Positions 44,018 through 56,600 of a DNA stretch of 64,000 bases are shown in pieces. The stretch's first letter is position 1. Every line of letters begins with the position of its first letter. A model generated the notes under the pieces. That model worked only from the letters and a program-made list of their open reading frames with translations. It did not search any database and was not told the DNA's origin. The position numbers and the translations under genes are program-made. Origin of the DNA: Enoplolaimus lenunculus (taxonomy: Eukaryota > Nematoda > Enoplea > Enoplida > Thoracostomopsidae); the NCBI GenBank assembly GCA_030248215.1, contig JASANG010002950.1, positions 62,001 through 126,000 on the forward strand. The letters run 5' to 3'.

Positions 44018-44302
44018 GGCCAATCTTACTTTAAAGGGCGTAACAGTAGATTATGCGTATTTCTAAGCCTAAGCCTAAGCCTAAGCGCTGCAATAATGAG
44101 TTCCTAAGCCTAAACACCTCAGCCTAAACGCCTAAGCCAAAGCCTAAGCCTAAGACTAAGCCTAAGCCAAAGCCAAAGCCTAAGCCTAAGCCTTAGCCTA
44201 AGCCTAAGCCTAAGCATAAGCATAAAAATACAATCTAAAAACTAAACCTACTCTTTTATGGACCCATCAGAAACCTGAACGCCCCTTAAAGTAACATGGG
44301 CC
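44018..44302 (-). mobile_element. TTAGGC MITE, type C
   Basis: GGCCAATCTTACTTTAAAGG at the left, CCCCTTAAAGTAACATGGGC at the right. Long TAAGCC interior with CAAAGCC variants. Flanks AATATTTG and AAAATTTG match at 7 of 8. Confidence 0.9.
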
Positions 44303-44346
44303 AAAATTTGCATCTGAAAATTTTTTGCTCTGGTTTATGAGATACT

Positions 44347-44361
44347 TCTCTCTCTCTCTCG
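44347..44361. repeat. (TC)n microsatellite
   Basis: About seven TC units. Confidence 0.9.
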
Positions 44362-44622
44362 AGTTCGAGTCAATCTGGATATTTTGAACCTCATACCATT
44401 ACAAACGGTTATACAAAGTGCATTTGTGTGACAACGTGAAGTGCTTTTTGATATTTTCAACCGGAAACCCGTTAATTATCGTACAGAAGCCTGTGTGAGC
44501 AATATATTCTTAGCCTTCAAGATTTGCTACCGATCTCATAGTCAATTTTGACAATTCAAAATGTTGATTTTTGCGTCAACTTTGGTGTAAGCATATGGTT
44601 TTTGAATGTTTGTGCCTGGATC

Positions 44623-44814
44623 GGCCCATGTTACTTTAACGGGCGTCCTGGTTTCTGGTGGGTCTGTAAAACAGTAAGTATAGATTCAAGATTGCAATTT
44701 TTTTGCTTAGGCGTAGGCTTAGGTTCAGGCTTGGGAACACATTTTTGTAACGGTTAGGGTTAGGCTTAGGAATACGCTTAATCTATTGTTACGCCCCTCA
44801 ATGTAACATTGGCC
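44623..44814 (+). mobile_element. TTAGGC MITE, type C
   Basis: GGCCCATGTTACTTTAACGG at the left, GCCCCTCAATGTAACATTGG at the right. Flanks CCTGGATC and ACTGGATC match at 7 of 8. Confidence 0.9.
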
Positions 44815-44979
44815 ACTGGATCTATAGAAGTACAGGCAATGCTTGGACAGAGGGTCATAATCTCCGTGCAGGACCTATTTACCATTTGACGATACGTCGT
44901 GTAGTTTTTGAGTCATCCAATGAAAAGCTTTCAATTTTGGCAATAATTTTTGTACTTCAGATCGGGTCTTCATGTGAAA

Positions 44980-45047
44980 CGATAGGCTTAGGCTTAGGCT
45001 TAGGAATATGCTTATACTACTGTTTCGGCCCTGTTCTATACATGGGC
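44980..45047 (+). mobile_element. TTAGGC MITE, type B, right part only
   Basis: Three TTAGGC units followed by GGCCCTGTTCTATACATGGG. The left end is absent. Confidence 0.8.
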
Positions 45048-45133
45048 CTCGACCTTTATAACTGTATTTAGTCACTTGTTTGAAAATCTGATAATTTGTG
45101 CTCACACGTTTGGGAATACGAACCCTGGTCCCA

Positions 45134-45409
45134 CACTGTAAATTCTAATTTGTTGATTAATCAATTCAGTTAGCGAGTTGGTTATTTCTGAATTAATATC
45201 AGTAAAAATTAGTTCGCACTGAGTTGAGTTGATTCTCACTCTGAGTTGAGTTGATTCTCACTCTGAGTTGAGTTGACTCTGCGGTAGTTGATTAATTAAC
45301 TCAGAATGAATTGAATCAACTCGAAATTCCGAGTTCTGATAGTCCTAACTCAGACTAAGAGTAATTCAACTCATTCTGAATTGAAATCAACGCACTCAAA
45401 TTTGCAGTG
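45134..45409. mobile_element. M3 element with internal duplication
   Basis: CACTGTAAATTCTAATTTGT at the left, CACTCAAATTTGCAGTG at the right. The block GAGTTGAGTTGATTCTCACT is present twice in tandem. Confidence 0.83.
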
Positions 45410-45816
45410 CATGCCATGTATATCTGACACTGGTGCATAGGAAACCGAACATTTCATAACCAGGTTGGGACAAAAATTCGCGGCTGAGTTCATCCCTACT
45501 GACCTCTTGACTGCGATTCACTTTGACAAACCAATTTTAATGGTCAAGTTTGAATATTTTATTCATATCAAATGAGTTTGTTTAAGGGTTTGGAGCTATA
45601 AGTTACTACAAAATACATACAACCTTCCAGTATATTGGAGCGGCATGAGCCTTTTTACAAAATACCACAGTAATATAGGAAGAAGAAAAATCCTTGGATG
45701 ACGTCAGCGCAGACCAACTTTGTCGCATTCAAGTTCAGTTATGAAAGGGTGTTTTCCATTTAGCCATCCCATAGCCAGTGTTAACCCAAAAATGGTTCGA
45801 TTTAGCATGACAGTTA
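45410..45816. other. Unassigned sequence
   Basis: No recognised gene. It contains one TGACGTCA at about 45699. Confidence 0.35.
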
Positions 45817-45904
45817 TAGATGGGCACCGGATATCCGGATATCCGGATAAATATCCGGCAAGAATTTCCGGATATCCGGATATGAAAAAATATCCGATGC
45901 CCAT
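45817..45904. mobile_element. 88-bp inverted-repeat element with ATATCCGG arms
   Basis: GATGGGCACCGGATATCCGG at the left and AAATATCCGATGCCCATC at the right, with repeated GGATATCCGGATA words. Very short and palindromic; an open frame crosses it by chance. Confidence 0.65.
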
Positions 45905-46469
45905 CACTAATGACAGTGTTGGATATTTAAGCGTCTTGTGTCATCCCGTGATTATTCCATGCCTAAATTTGAATTCTTCAAAGTTCAATTTTATATTTGA
46001 AGTCGTGAAACGTGCCGATGAGAAACGGAAAAAATACAAAAAGTTAGCAAAATTTTTCAAAGCGTTCGGCATAGTTTTTACCTTCGATGGAACGGTGCTA
46101 ATAAATTCATTTAATTCGATAGAAAATTCGTTAGTTATGGACAAATAACTTATTTGGCACATTCCTGACCGTTTGCCATACAAGAATCGACCATAATGCG
46201 TGAACTACTGACCGAACAAACAGTATAGCAACACCATTCGACTCAACTTGCGAAACTTTACAGTGAACAATAAACAAATTTTGAACTTTTTGACAGAGAA
46301 GTTTTCCCATTGCAAGAGATTTTTAGAAACGCAAAAAAATCGAATTTTTCACAAATTCAAATTTCAATGTTATGATCAGGAAAGTCATGAGAAGCTCAAA
46401 TATACAATTTAAACACCGTCCATTTATAGGCAAACGAAATCCGGATGCGAATTAAACGGAAAAACCCAT

Positions 46470-46722
46470 ACATTGTAAATTCCAATGAGTTGAATAATCA
46501 ATTCAGCTAGCGAGTTAGTTATTTCTGAGTTAATAACAATAAGCATTAACTCGCTCTGAGTTGAGTTGATTTTCACTTTCAGTTGAAATGATTCCGGGTG
46601 AGTTGATCAGTTAACTCAGATTGAGTGAAATCAACTCACAAATCTGAGTTCTGATTGTCCTAACTCAGACTGATTAATTCAACTCACTTTGAGTTGAAAT
46701 CAACTCACTGCAATTTACAGTG
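46470..46722. mobile_element. M3 element, TA flanks intact
   Basis: CATTGTAAATTCCAATGAGT at the left and CACTGCAATTTACAGTG at the right, within TA on both sides. Confidence 0.87.
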
Positions 46723-46884
46723 TATCTGTGTCAACGGACACAACCTCTGTTGATTTCTGTTGCCGTAATGTATTTTTGCAGGTATAGACAGCTTGTTTAT
46801 ATGCAAATTGCATCTGCAAATCATTGCATATTTCTTAAAATATTTTTTGTATTAACAATGTTTGCAATTTCAGATCAATAAACA

Positions 46885-47150
46885 ATGATTGCGCCATACT
46901 TGACGTCCGTCACTGTCCGGCACCATACGGTATCGTACGTGAGTTATTTGCGTACGACGCCGCACGCTGACGGACGGCGGGTGACGGACGGCGTCGTACG
47001 GGTGACGGACGGCGTCGTACCGGTGACGGACGGCGTCGTACGAGTGACGGACGGCGTCGTACGGGTGACGGACGGCGTCGTACGGGTGACGGACGGCGTC
47101 GTACGGGTGATGGACGGCGTCGTACGAGTGACGGACGGCGCCGGACAACT
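46885..47150. repeat. M11 GC-rich 21-bp minisatellite
   Basis: The unit GACGGACGGCGTCGTACGGGT is repeated about seven times, preceded by an inverted arm (CGTCCGTCACTGTCCGGCAC). The period 21 keeps all frames open, so open frames on both strands here are artefacts. The same motifs form the interior of 4310-4559. Confidence 0.9.
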
Positions 47151-47776
47151 CTGCAATTTTGAAGCTTATCCTTCACTTCAGTCTTAGTAGACCTTTTTAT
47201 AAGTCCAAACACTGTTTACAGTGGTTTAGCAATTAAAACGGACAATTTAAAACCATAACTTTTCGACTATAGTCTGCTCAGACATCTCACAAATTGTAAG
47301 TAAAAAAGGTAAGTGTCCGAATCCATTTTTAGAATCAGAAAGCCCCTTAAAAGCATAATTTTGTAATATTTTTAGCCAATGACTTTCAAAGTCTTCTCAG
47401 CTCCGCCTTTCTAGCCGTCTCGACTGGACTCGGTGTATGCACACCTATGCAAACAACCATAAAATCACAAATGCCAATCCCATAAACATTAATTATTGCC
47501 GTTGTTTTTAAAAGCGACAGTAAAAATAGGAGACCTTGAGATTTTGCACTTATAAACAGACTTTAGGGGTTTTGCGTATTTCTTCGCTGCCTGCCTCAAA
47601 AATGGACGTTTTTTTCGTATTTTGTTTGCCAAATATTGCATTTTTTCTCTTTCTGTAGTCGTTTGGGAATATCAAAATAGCCAACCAGCGCATTGAAATA
47701 TAGTCAACTATATTGAGTTTGATCAGGATTTTTATAGCAAGGGTTTCTACACTAAATGTATATGTATACAGAGTAT
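47151..47776. other. Unassigned sequence
   Basis: No ORF or repeat was recognised. Confidence 0.4.
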
Positions 47777-48028
47777 AGTGTAAATTCCACTGAGTTGATT
47801 AATCCGTTCCGCTAGCGAGTTGGTTATTTTTGAATTAATATCAGTGTACATTTAACTCACACTGAGTTGAGTTCAATCTCACTCTGATTTGAGTTTACTC
47901 TAGGTGAGTTGGTTAATTAACTCAGAATAAATTGAATCAACTCAAAATTCTATGTTCCAATAGCCCTAACTCAGACTGAATGATTCAACTCGTTCTAGGC
48001 TAAAATCAGCTCACTGAAATTTACAGTG
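47777..48028. mobile_element. M3 element
   Basis: TAGTGTAAATTCCACTGAGT at the left, CACTGAAATTTACAGTG at the right. Confidence 0.83.
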
Positions 48029-48242
48029 AACCAGCTTTACCTGAGTAATACTCTTTGGGATACTTGAACTTGACGAGAGTTTTTGGACCCGGAAGACGGA
48101 TGTCACAGCGAAGCTGGCCTCCATATATGAGTTCTAATTGTGAATTGATCAGTTGTGGCTGTTTCAAAAACGGGTGTCTACACTATACCTCGTATTCCTT
48201 CCTATTTGTGATCCATTTAAAATTACCTGACCACAAAAAGAA

Positions 48243-48432
48243 ACCCATGTTACTTTTAGGGCCATCCCGGTTTCTGGTGGGTTCGTAAACGTGTAGGCTT
48301 AAATTTTAGACTTCAATTTTTTGGTCAGGCTTAGTTTAAGGCTTAGGAATAGGAATAGGAATACGCTTTTGGAACGCTTACGTTTAGGCTTAGGAATACC
48401 CTTAATCAACTGTTACGGCTGTAACATTGGCC
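48243..48432 (+). mobile_element. TTAGGC MITE, type C
   Basis: ACCCATGTTACTTTTAGGGC at the left, GTTACGGCTGTAACATTGGC at the right, degenerate TTAGGC interior with GGAATAGGAATAGG. Confidence 0.83.
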
Positions 48433-48499
48433 ATAAAAGGCGTAGGTGTGATGGCTAATCACCCTACTGTTGTACACCGAGATATACATCGCTTAAGGC

Positions 48500-48604
48500 A
48501 ATTTGACTCATTTAACGTATTGAAACAGAAAATGAATGTTAAATCGGGCAATTTGACTCATTTAACGTATTGAAACAGAAAATGAATGTTAAATCGGGCA
48601 ATTT
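48500..48604. repeat. Perfect tandem duplication, unit 52 bp
   Basis: The unit starting CAATTTGACTCATTTAACGT is present twice without a mismatch, with a third partial start (CAATTTGAC). Confidence 0.95.
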
Positions 48605-49128
48605 GACGGCCGTTTCGTTGGTTCATGTCTCTCGCTGTGGCTGTCGATTTTTATAGGAACGGGTCCATATCGAACTATGTATTGTACTACAACTGTAAAG
48701 TTAAACGTGGAATTTAGATTGCTGCCCACTCTCAGCTTCCTTACCTTCACTTGATTCACATTTATACTGTGCAGAAAATCATTTCACACCAGAATTCGTT
48801 GCTTCCTCGATGTCAAATACTAAAGTTTTTGGACCTAACCGAGATGACGAACATATCCATTTATCTCTACAACAACTGATTGAAGTATTTATTAGCTAAA
48901 GTATCATACACTGTTACCTGTACTAAGCGCCGGCGGAAACGCCGTCCAAAGCTTCCAATTGGGGTACCCCGACCCACGGGGCCCATCTTGGCAAACTAAC
49001 AATTTTCACGCAGACCAGAAACTTTTAGAGCGATGATACATTATATTGGGGTTCCCACGGACCTTTATGGTACGCCCCGGGTATCCAAACGCCGGTCCTG
49101 CCTGTACTACACACATTTGTGTAGCTAT
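48605..49128. other. Unassigned sequence
   Basis: No ORF or recognised repeat. A GC-richer patch lies at 48925-49095. Confidence 0.35.
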
Positions 49129-49235
49129 CAGGGTGCAACCGGAGGTGAAAATACCGGAGCTTGATCCGGAGGTGAGCTGAAATTAGGTAGTAAGAATGAT
49201 GGTTAATTAGTTAATTTTAGCCAATATCTGCAAAA
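49129..49235. mobile_element. M7 element, left part
   Basis: CAGGGTGCAACCGGAGGTGA, then GATCCGGAGGTGAGCTGAAA. The TAGTTAATTTTAGCCAATAT block matches the complement of the 16238-16651 interior. Confidence 0.65.
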
Positions 49236-49299
49236 TGTTGTGAAGTTGAAAAATCGGTGTCCGTTTCCGTTTTGCAGTACTGGATGTATATAACAGTCT

Positions 49300-49373
49300 G
49301 TAACCGAATAACACGGGGGTACCCTCTGGAGAGGCCAAATAAATATCACTCCCCCTCTTATTCGGGTCACTAC
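49300..49373. mobile_element. M9 right-end fragment
   Basis: ACCCTCTGGAGAGGCCAAAT and CCCCTCTTATTCGGGTCACT match the right end at 51284. Confidence 0.7.
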
Positions 49374-49406
49374 ATAGTTACTAGCGTGTTTTGCACGTTA
49401 ACACAT

Positions 49407-49545
49407 AAAAAGTTGGCGCGGGTAAGAACTTTCAATGTTTTACTCGTATGATACAAATCTTTACCCGCGGGTATACCCGCGCCTGAAATTCTTAACCTCT
49501 TTACCCGACCCGCGATTACCCGCGGGTACCCACGGGTAATGTCCA
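49407..49545. repeat. Repeat with ACCCGCGGGTA palindromes
   Basis: ATACAAATCTTTACCCGCGG and TACCCGCGGGTACCCACGGG match 43128-43230. Confidence 0.6.
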
Positions 49546-49851
49546 GTTCTGTATACAACGACAAACTTGATATCACCTTTTACAATATGAATGCTGATAT
49601 ATTTGGTTGAAACACGAAAAAATAGTAACCTGGCCGGTGGATATCTTGCAATCAGGCAACAACCAGAAGCCTTCGTCACTCTGGCTCCAGCTCCGGTAGA
49701 ATTTTTGCCCGAGATTCCGACAGTTCCGGTAGTGCAATATTCGCACAATTTTACAAAAAAACTATCGTTCAATGCGTTGTTTGACTTTAAAACTTTTGGT
49801 ACAATTGTTGCAAATAAAAACTGACTTAAAATCAAACTTTTTGACAACATT

Positions 49852-50045
49852 GGCCCGTGTATAGAACAGTGCCGAATCTTTTTCCGAAGGGGCTATAATA
49901 GATTACGGTTTAAGCTTTAGATTAATTTTTTTTGCCTTAGGCTCAGGCGTAGGCTTAGGAATAGACTTATCCATGCGCTTAGGCTTAGGCTTAGGCTTAG
50001 TAATATGCTTATACTACTGTTCCGGCCCTGTTCTATACATGGGCC
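49852..50045 (+). mobile_element. TTAGGC MITE, type B
   Basis: GGCCCGTGTATAGAACAGTG at the left, GGCCCTGTTCTATACATGGG at the right, TTAGGC array inside. Confidence 0.87.
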
Positions 50046-50197
50046 GCTCATTTTACAGATATTTGCTAAAATTACAACTTAAACATTGTTTCAACGACTT
50101 GATTTCGCTTCATTTCTGGCGACACTTTCGTGGTCCGATTCCAGTATGTTTTATCGCTGGCTCCTTCCTGCTCCATTATATTTTTCATACCGATACA

Positions 50198-50472
50198 AAT
50201 ACTCACTAAAAATATATTTAAAATTAAGTAAAACTGTTGTCAAATTAAGTGTCGGTTTTATTTACTATGGTGCTTAGCAAAGTTTTACTTAATTTTAAGC
50301 AAACACCAAATTTTTAGCTTTATATTTACTTAATTAATCAGGAAATGACAACAGTAGTTTTAGTTATTTACATTATTTAAGCAAAGATTTGCTCAATATT
50401 TAGTACACTTACTTCAAAAAGTTAGTAAAACATAACTATAGTATTTTAAGTAGTGTGTTTTTACAGAGTAGA
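50198..50472. mobile_element. Possible AT-rich inverted-repeat element
   Basis: TACTCACTAAAAATATATTT at the left and AGTAGTGTGTTTTTACAGAGTA (read as its complement) at the right are weakly inverted, with AAGTAAAAC words in both arms. It ends about 140 bp before the channel gene start. Confidence 0.35.
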
Positions 50473-50613
50473 AAGTATAATACAAGGTTTAGTATTAAAA
50501 GCTTAAAGATTTTCGTCTGATTTTGCCAAAATTACTGCATCTTCTATTGCTACACCCCCATCAACATTTTGTTTCATAAATTCTTCATTTTCACCATTTC
50601 CTATATTCATACA

Positions 50614-53600
50614 ATGGAAACCAAACGACTGATGGGCAGATCAAAATCAGACAAAAGAATATTGAAATTTTTTTCAATTGTCGTCAAATTGGTTGCATTG
50701 ACATGTGGTCAAACAGCGTCCGGAAACAGTAACCATTTTGAGTCGTCACAACCCGAGTTGGATTCAACTGGACGAAAGGCGTTGCCGTGTGATGGAGACT
50801 TGACTGAATCTGAAGTACTCAATTTAATCGCGAAACGCTACGCTGCATCTCATAATTTACCCAGCGAGAAAGAAGCTGTAATCGTTCAGGTTAATGTTTT
50901 ATGGCTCATATTTTCAACTTTGTTTACTGTATTGACCCGAATAAGAGGGAGAGGAGGGATAAGAGAAGGGGCCCCCCATTTTGAGTCCGAATCAATTGGA
51001 GTCCGTATTCCTAATAAGAGTCCGTAAGCGGATAGAGTCCCTTAACCCAAATTAGAGTCCATAAATGTCAATTAATCCTAATTGTAGCGCATAAATGACT
51101 CTAGGACCAAATAATTTGAGTTCAGTACATTCTAAGTATGACCTTGTATTATCGCTCAAGCTATTGACACAAGACAAATAAACGTTTAATTCAACGGATA
51201 ATTGCAGTACCGTAACCGAAGAACAGGGAAGTACCCTCTGGAGAGGTCAAATAAATATCAGTCCCCTCTTATTCGGGTCACTACAATAGCATCAATTGCC
51301 AGTTGGTTATAGATCTTCGAACAGTTGACCTGCTGGAACTGCGAAACCGATATTTCATTGCATTTACATACTGCAAAAAATGGTGAGTCAAATTGACTTT
51401 CTCCGAAATAGGCTCTTCACTACACAAACTGATTCAAAATTCGACTCAGCCAGAGTCTAACGTCCGACTCAGTGAGTTAAATCTGACTCTGGCAGAGTTG
51501 AGTTTGACTCAGTTTATGTAGTCCTATAGAGCATATTTTGGAGAGAGTCAATTTGACTCACCATTTTTTTGCAGTGCAGGATATATCAAACGCAAAATTT
51601 TTTACCAAATTTCCAAACGCACTATACCCTACTTCCAAAAATAGGTTTATCGTCGACTGGTGATAGGTGCTACATACATTTGAGAATACGTTAGAAACAG
51701 CCGGAGATCTTAGCCAAGGTGTCACTTTCGCAGTGCATACCCTCGTGTAAAAGTTATTTGTAAGCCAACGCAGCGAATGAGAACATGTTTTGACCCGAAT
51801 AGCAAAATTCTCAACTGTGTTTGAGTATTTTTTGCCAGTGAAAAATAGACCAACGAAACGCGAAATTCACAACAGAATCGTATGAACGAATTTGTCATGA
51901 GAATACATCTGATAGACAGACCGCTGGACCATCTGAACCTGAAATGCTACGTTTGATATATATTGTTTAGATCGAAATCCAAGTCCAAGGAATATCCGAG
52001 ATCAGCGAAACTACTGCGAGCTTTGAGACCGACATTCTGTTCAGTCAGTTGTGGCGAGACAACAGCTTAAATTTCACTTCGCTTCGATTCTGCAAAAATA
52101 ACATCACAGCCGGGGCAAAGTTTCTCGAAACCATTTGGACTCCAAATACGTGCATTGTGAATACGAAAAGTTCAGAATTGCACAAGTCGCCTATCGATAA
52201 TTTATTCGTTATTTTGTACCAAAACGGAACTGTTTGGGTCAATTATAGAATTAAGGTATTACAAATTCGCCAAGTATTTGTCTGGTTTTTAGCGACGTCG
52301 TCTCAGCGAGATCGTGTTTAGATGGTTGTTCTCTTCTTTTTTCATTTGTTTACGTATTCTGCATTTACATATGCATGTGTAAACAATACTGTAAATTCCA
52401 ATGAGTTGATTAATCAATTCAGCTAGCGAATTGGTTATTTCTGAACTAATATCTGTAAACAATAACTCGCTCTGTAGTTGAGTTGACTCTCATTATGAGT
52501 TGAGTTGATTCCGGGTGAATTGAACAAATTAATTCAGAATGAATTGAATTAACTCAAAATTCTGAGTTCTGACAGTCTTGACCCAGACTGTCGAGTGATT
52601 CAACACAGTCTGAGTTGAAATCAATTCACTGAAATTTACAGTGAAGATAAATTTGCAGTTATACATGAACATGACTGTTGTCTGTTGCGGTTAGGTCACA
52701 AATACATTCTTAATTACCAGATAAAATATAAGAAGATGGTCTTCGATGATCAAAAATGATTCAGATCTCAAAAATAATAAAGAACAAACATTTCTAAAGG
52801 CGGCCGGAAAATTTTAACCCTTTCTCACATGAATATTTTCTATTTCCCCTGAGACCTACGTTTATGCTAGGATTCGAACTCCAGTGACTGCAGTGGGAGG
52901 TGTATACCATCAACATTCAGCTATAGGAGCTTGACGCTCGAGCCCGAGGGGGCTCTCACGTCTTGTGGTGATTTAGTACTATGTATACGTGTTGCAATTG
53001 TTAAACACGGTGCGATATATACTATTTAACGTACATACACTGCGCTGAGTTGCCTATAGGAAACTCAATCAGAGAAAGGGTTAACATAGAATTCTGCTGA
53101 CAGCGTCGTAGAATTTTTTGCGTCAAGATTTTGGTCATTATGTTCGTAAGGTGAAAAAATAGTTTTGTACCCCAACTAAGCGGCCATTTTAGGATCAGCA
53201 AAATTGGTGGAGCGACTCGCAGAATCTGTTCAAATAATTTTTTAAACTGAACTTAATTACAGTGGCAAATTTCAAGTGCTAAACGTGTTTTGCCAGAAAT
53301 TTCACTTGTTAATTGGTTAATTTTTCATTTATTAAACAGTATAACGTCTCGTGTAAACTTGGGTACTGTTTCATCTCAAATATTTGGGCTGTAATATATC
53401 ATTTTAATGAGTAACTCAACAACCCGAACAATCGCTTGTGCGATTTTGTTTTCCGATATGGCGTTGTAAATTTCGCAACCACAATTTTGATTTTAGTGTA
53501 TATGTCTCAGTTCAAATCATAATTCAGTCCACTTCCGAATTGGGCTAGTAAAAAGCGGAATTGCAACTTGGGGTAGCCGAAGGTGGAACTATGCCTGATA

Positions 53601-56600
53601 ACGCTGCGTACATGAAATATTTTTGCTTCTTATAAACATCTTCTTTTCTGATCTACCAAGAATTGCTGGTTGCGAAACTGCTATGATTTTATTTTTGAGT
53701 GATGCTTTCAGGCAAGCGGACCTTGTGATCTCGACTTACGAATGTTTCCATTTGACTCACAAACTTGCACTTTAGCATTCGAAAGCTACAGTTACAATAA
53801 CGAAGAAGTTCGATTGGTTTGGTTCCCGAAACCGTTGGGATTATTTCCGAAGGCAGTTCAGGTATTATTGTCGTCCCAGAAGACACTCAGTCTTCTGCCG
53901 TTACATCGTACTGGTGCAAAATTGCTCTCACGTTCAAAACGCAAAACGCGTCTCATTCCGTTGTCCGGCTCGCAAATTTCAAAAGCGACATTTTATTTCG
54001 GATGAAATTGAAAATATTCATGTGGTAAAAGATAATACAGCTACGCCAAAATCACCTTTGACCCCCTGAAGTCTGCTATAATCGTCAAAATTCACCGACA
54101 GCATTCTTTCGAGACTCATTTTCACACTGAGACGTTTGTTGATACTCAGATACCAGCTACGAGAGAGCGGCAGCCATGTTTTCCGGGTTCCATTGTTGCA
54201 GTTTGTTGCGCCATTTGATCTGAACGCTATCCCGCTGAATAACCCTTTATGTGTTGTTTTTAGCAATTTGATATCGCCTTGGTGCTTTACAGCGCATCGC
54301 TTGTTTAATTCTAGCCATTTATTATGACTACGTACCTATAGCTGTTATTCGAAAAATATTGGAATATAATCTTTTGACGAGCTTAAACGAAGCCGACTGA
54401 AAATAGACGTAGTAGCTGACGGGATTAGCATAATTTAAAAGTTCTCAAAAAATTTATAGTTTTTGGAAAATAACATTTGTTTAACGTTAACTTCCAGCTG
54501 TTTAGTGGCACTGGCCTTATAGTACTACTCATAAGCTTGCGAATAATATAAAGATTTTACACATGGCAGCTACACATTAAAGTTTATAAGCTTACCAAAA
54601 AATTCACTTTCTTTAAGGTAAAAATGCAGGTTTTTAAACAGGAGCAAACTAAAACAGAACTGGCTATGCAATGAAACACGTTATAATGACGTTATTTTGC
54701 AATATATTTCACAACGTAATCAGAAATGTTTTGAGACTGTTACAGAGGGATTTAACACTGAAACAATGTATAGCTTCCTGCTCGCTTTGCTCACAAATTG
54801 TTCAAAACTCAGTCTAAATTCTGACATCGAGTCTTCGCTTTGCAACACGTTGTGCCTAGAAATATTTCATATTATACAAAATAGGTTCTCGCTCGCTTCG
54901 CACCCGATATTTTGCTCAAGTCGTACTCACATGGCAATTAATTCGCTCTGACCCAGATTACCCAAACTGTCAAATTTTAAGGACCTAAAAGAGAACTCTA
55001 AAATGGATCTCGAAACCAAACACGGGAACGTGAACAACCTCAAAAATCCCATCAACAAATTGAGATCTGCGCCGCTAAAGGATGCTAAGGTTGGTTTTAG
55101 GCGGAAACCAAAGGCACTGTACCTGGCAGGATACGGCCCTCCAATCAAAGTTTCTCGGTACACCATTGTGTGTTTTATGTCGTTGAAATATCGTTTGTAT
55201 TTGAATTTGTAGTTGCCTGATTTTGAATTGATCGACTGGCAAGTGACAAAGCATACGCCGTTGTATCCTAATGGCCAATGGGATCGCTTGGAAGTGTCGT
55301 TTACATTTCAACGACGATCAGAATTTTACATTCTACAAGTAAACATTTATTTGAATTTTAATCGGTGAACTATGTATGAGTTTAGGTACACTTTTTCAAT
55401 ATTCAAAATAAATGGACTACACTGTAAATTTCAATGAGTTAATCAATCAACTCAGACAGAAAGTTAGTTATTTCTGATTTAATATTAACGCTAAACTTCA
55501 ATTCACTCTGAGTTGAGTTGATTCTCACTCTGAGTTGAGTTGACTCCGGGGAAGGTGATTAATTAAATCAGATTGAGTTGAATCAACTCAGAATTATGAG
55601 TTCTTTGATAGTCCTAAACTCAGACTGAGTGATTTAACTGATTCTGAGTTAAAATCAACTCATTAACATTTACAGTGTACACTGTTAGGCTAATAGTTAG
55701 GAACAGGCTACATTTAGATTTTCCAAACACTAAGCCTAAGACTAAACGAATTTATACGAAGGAAATGTCGCTAGAGCTGAACTGAAATCTTTTTTCAAGT
55801 TAAGAGTTAAACCCGAAGCTCTCACACGGGCAACAGGGTGGATCCCGAGTCAAGAGTCCCTTACCGGAAAATTTTTTTATGATAAAATAGTACGGTTCCT
55901 GTGTTACAACTTTTTAGTTTTATGCTTCGAAAATTGAGTTTCTTATAAAATAAACGTGTCGGGTTAACTCTCACTGTTAACGCATAAAATAACAATTGCC
56001 ATATGTGTAGTAATGTACAAATGTATCACTGTACCATAAAAACACACTGTAATTTCAGTGAGTTTATTTTAATACCTCAGAATGAGTTGAATCACTCACA
56101 CTGCCAAAATGGTGAGTCAAATTGACTCTCTCCGCAATAGGCTCTACGGGACTACACAAACTGAGTCAAATTCGACTCCGCCAGAGTCAAACGTGCGACT
56201 CAGTGAGCCGAATTTGGCTCTGGCGGAGTCGAATTTGACTCAGTTTGTGGAGTCCCGTAGAGCCTATTTCGGAGCGAGTCAATTTGACTCACCGTTTTTT
56301 GCAGTGCAGTCTGAGTTAGGACTATCAGAACTCAGAATTTTTAGTTGATTCAATTCATTCTGAGTTAAATAACCAATCCGCCACGAGTCAACTCAACTCA
56401 GAGTTAGAATCAACTCAAATCAGGATGAGTTTATGTTTACTGATATTAATTCACAAATAACTAACTCGCAAGCTGAATTGATCAATCAAGTCATTTTGGA
56501 TGCACGTAAAATGATTCATGCAATGCCATTTAGAGGCATCTGAGAAAATTTCCCTACGAACGCAGTCGAGTTTGAACCAGTGACGTATGGATTGCCATCG

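Noticed and set aside
45720-46148. 142-codon plus-strand ORF
   Set aside because: It runs through the 88-bp ATATCCGG element and shows no domain; likely chance.
46870-47212. Repetitive open frames on both strands
   Set aside because: The 21-bp minisatellite has a period divisible by 3, so all frames stay open; there is no start, splice or domain support.
49461-49850. 129-codon minus-strand ORF
   Set aside because: It covers the ACCCGCGGGTA repeat and CCGG-rich sequence; no domain is seen.
54697-55212. Several ORFs inside channel intron 3
   Set aside because: No family resemblance. They fall between exons that join in frame without them.
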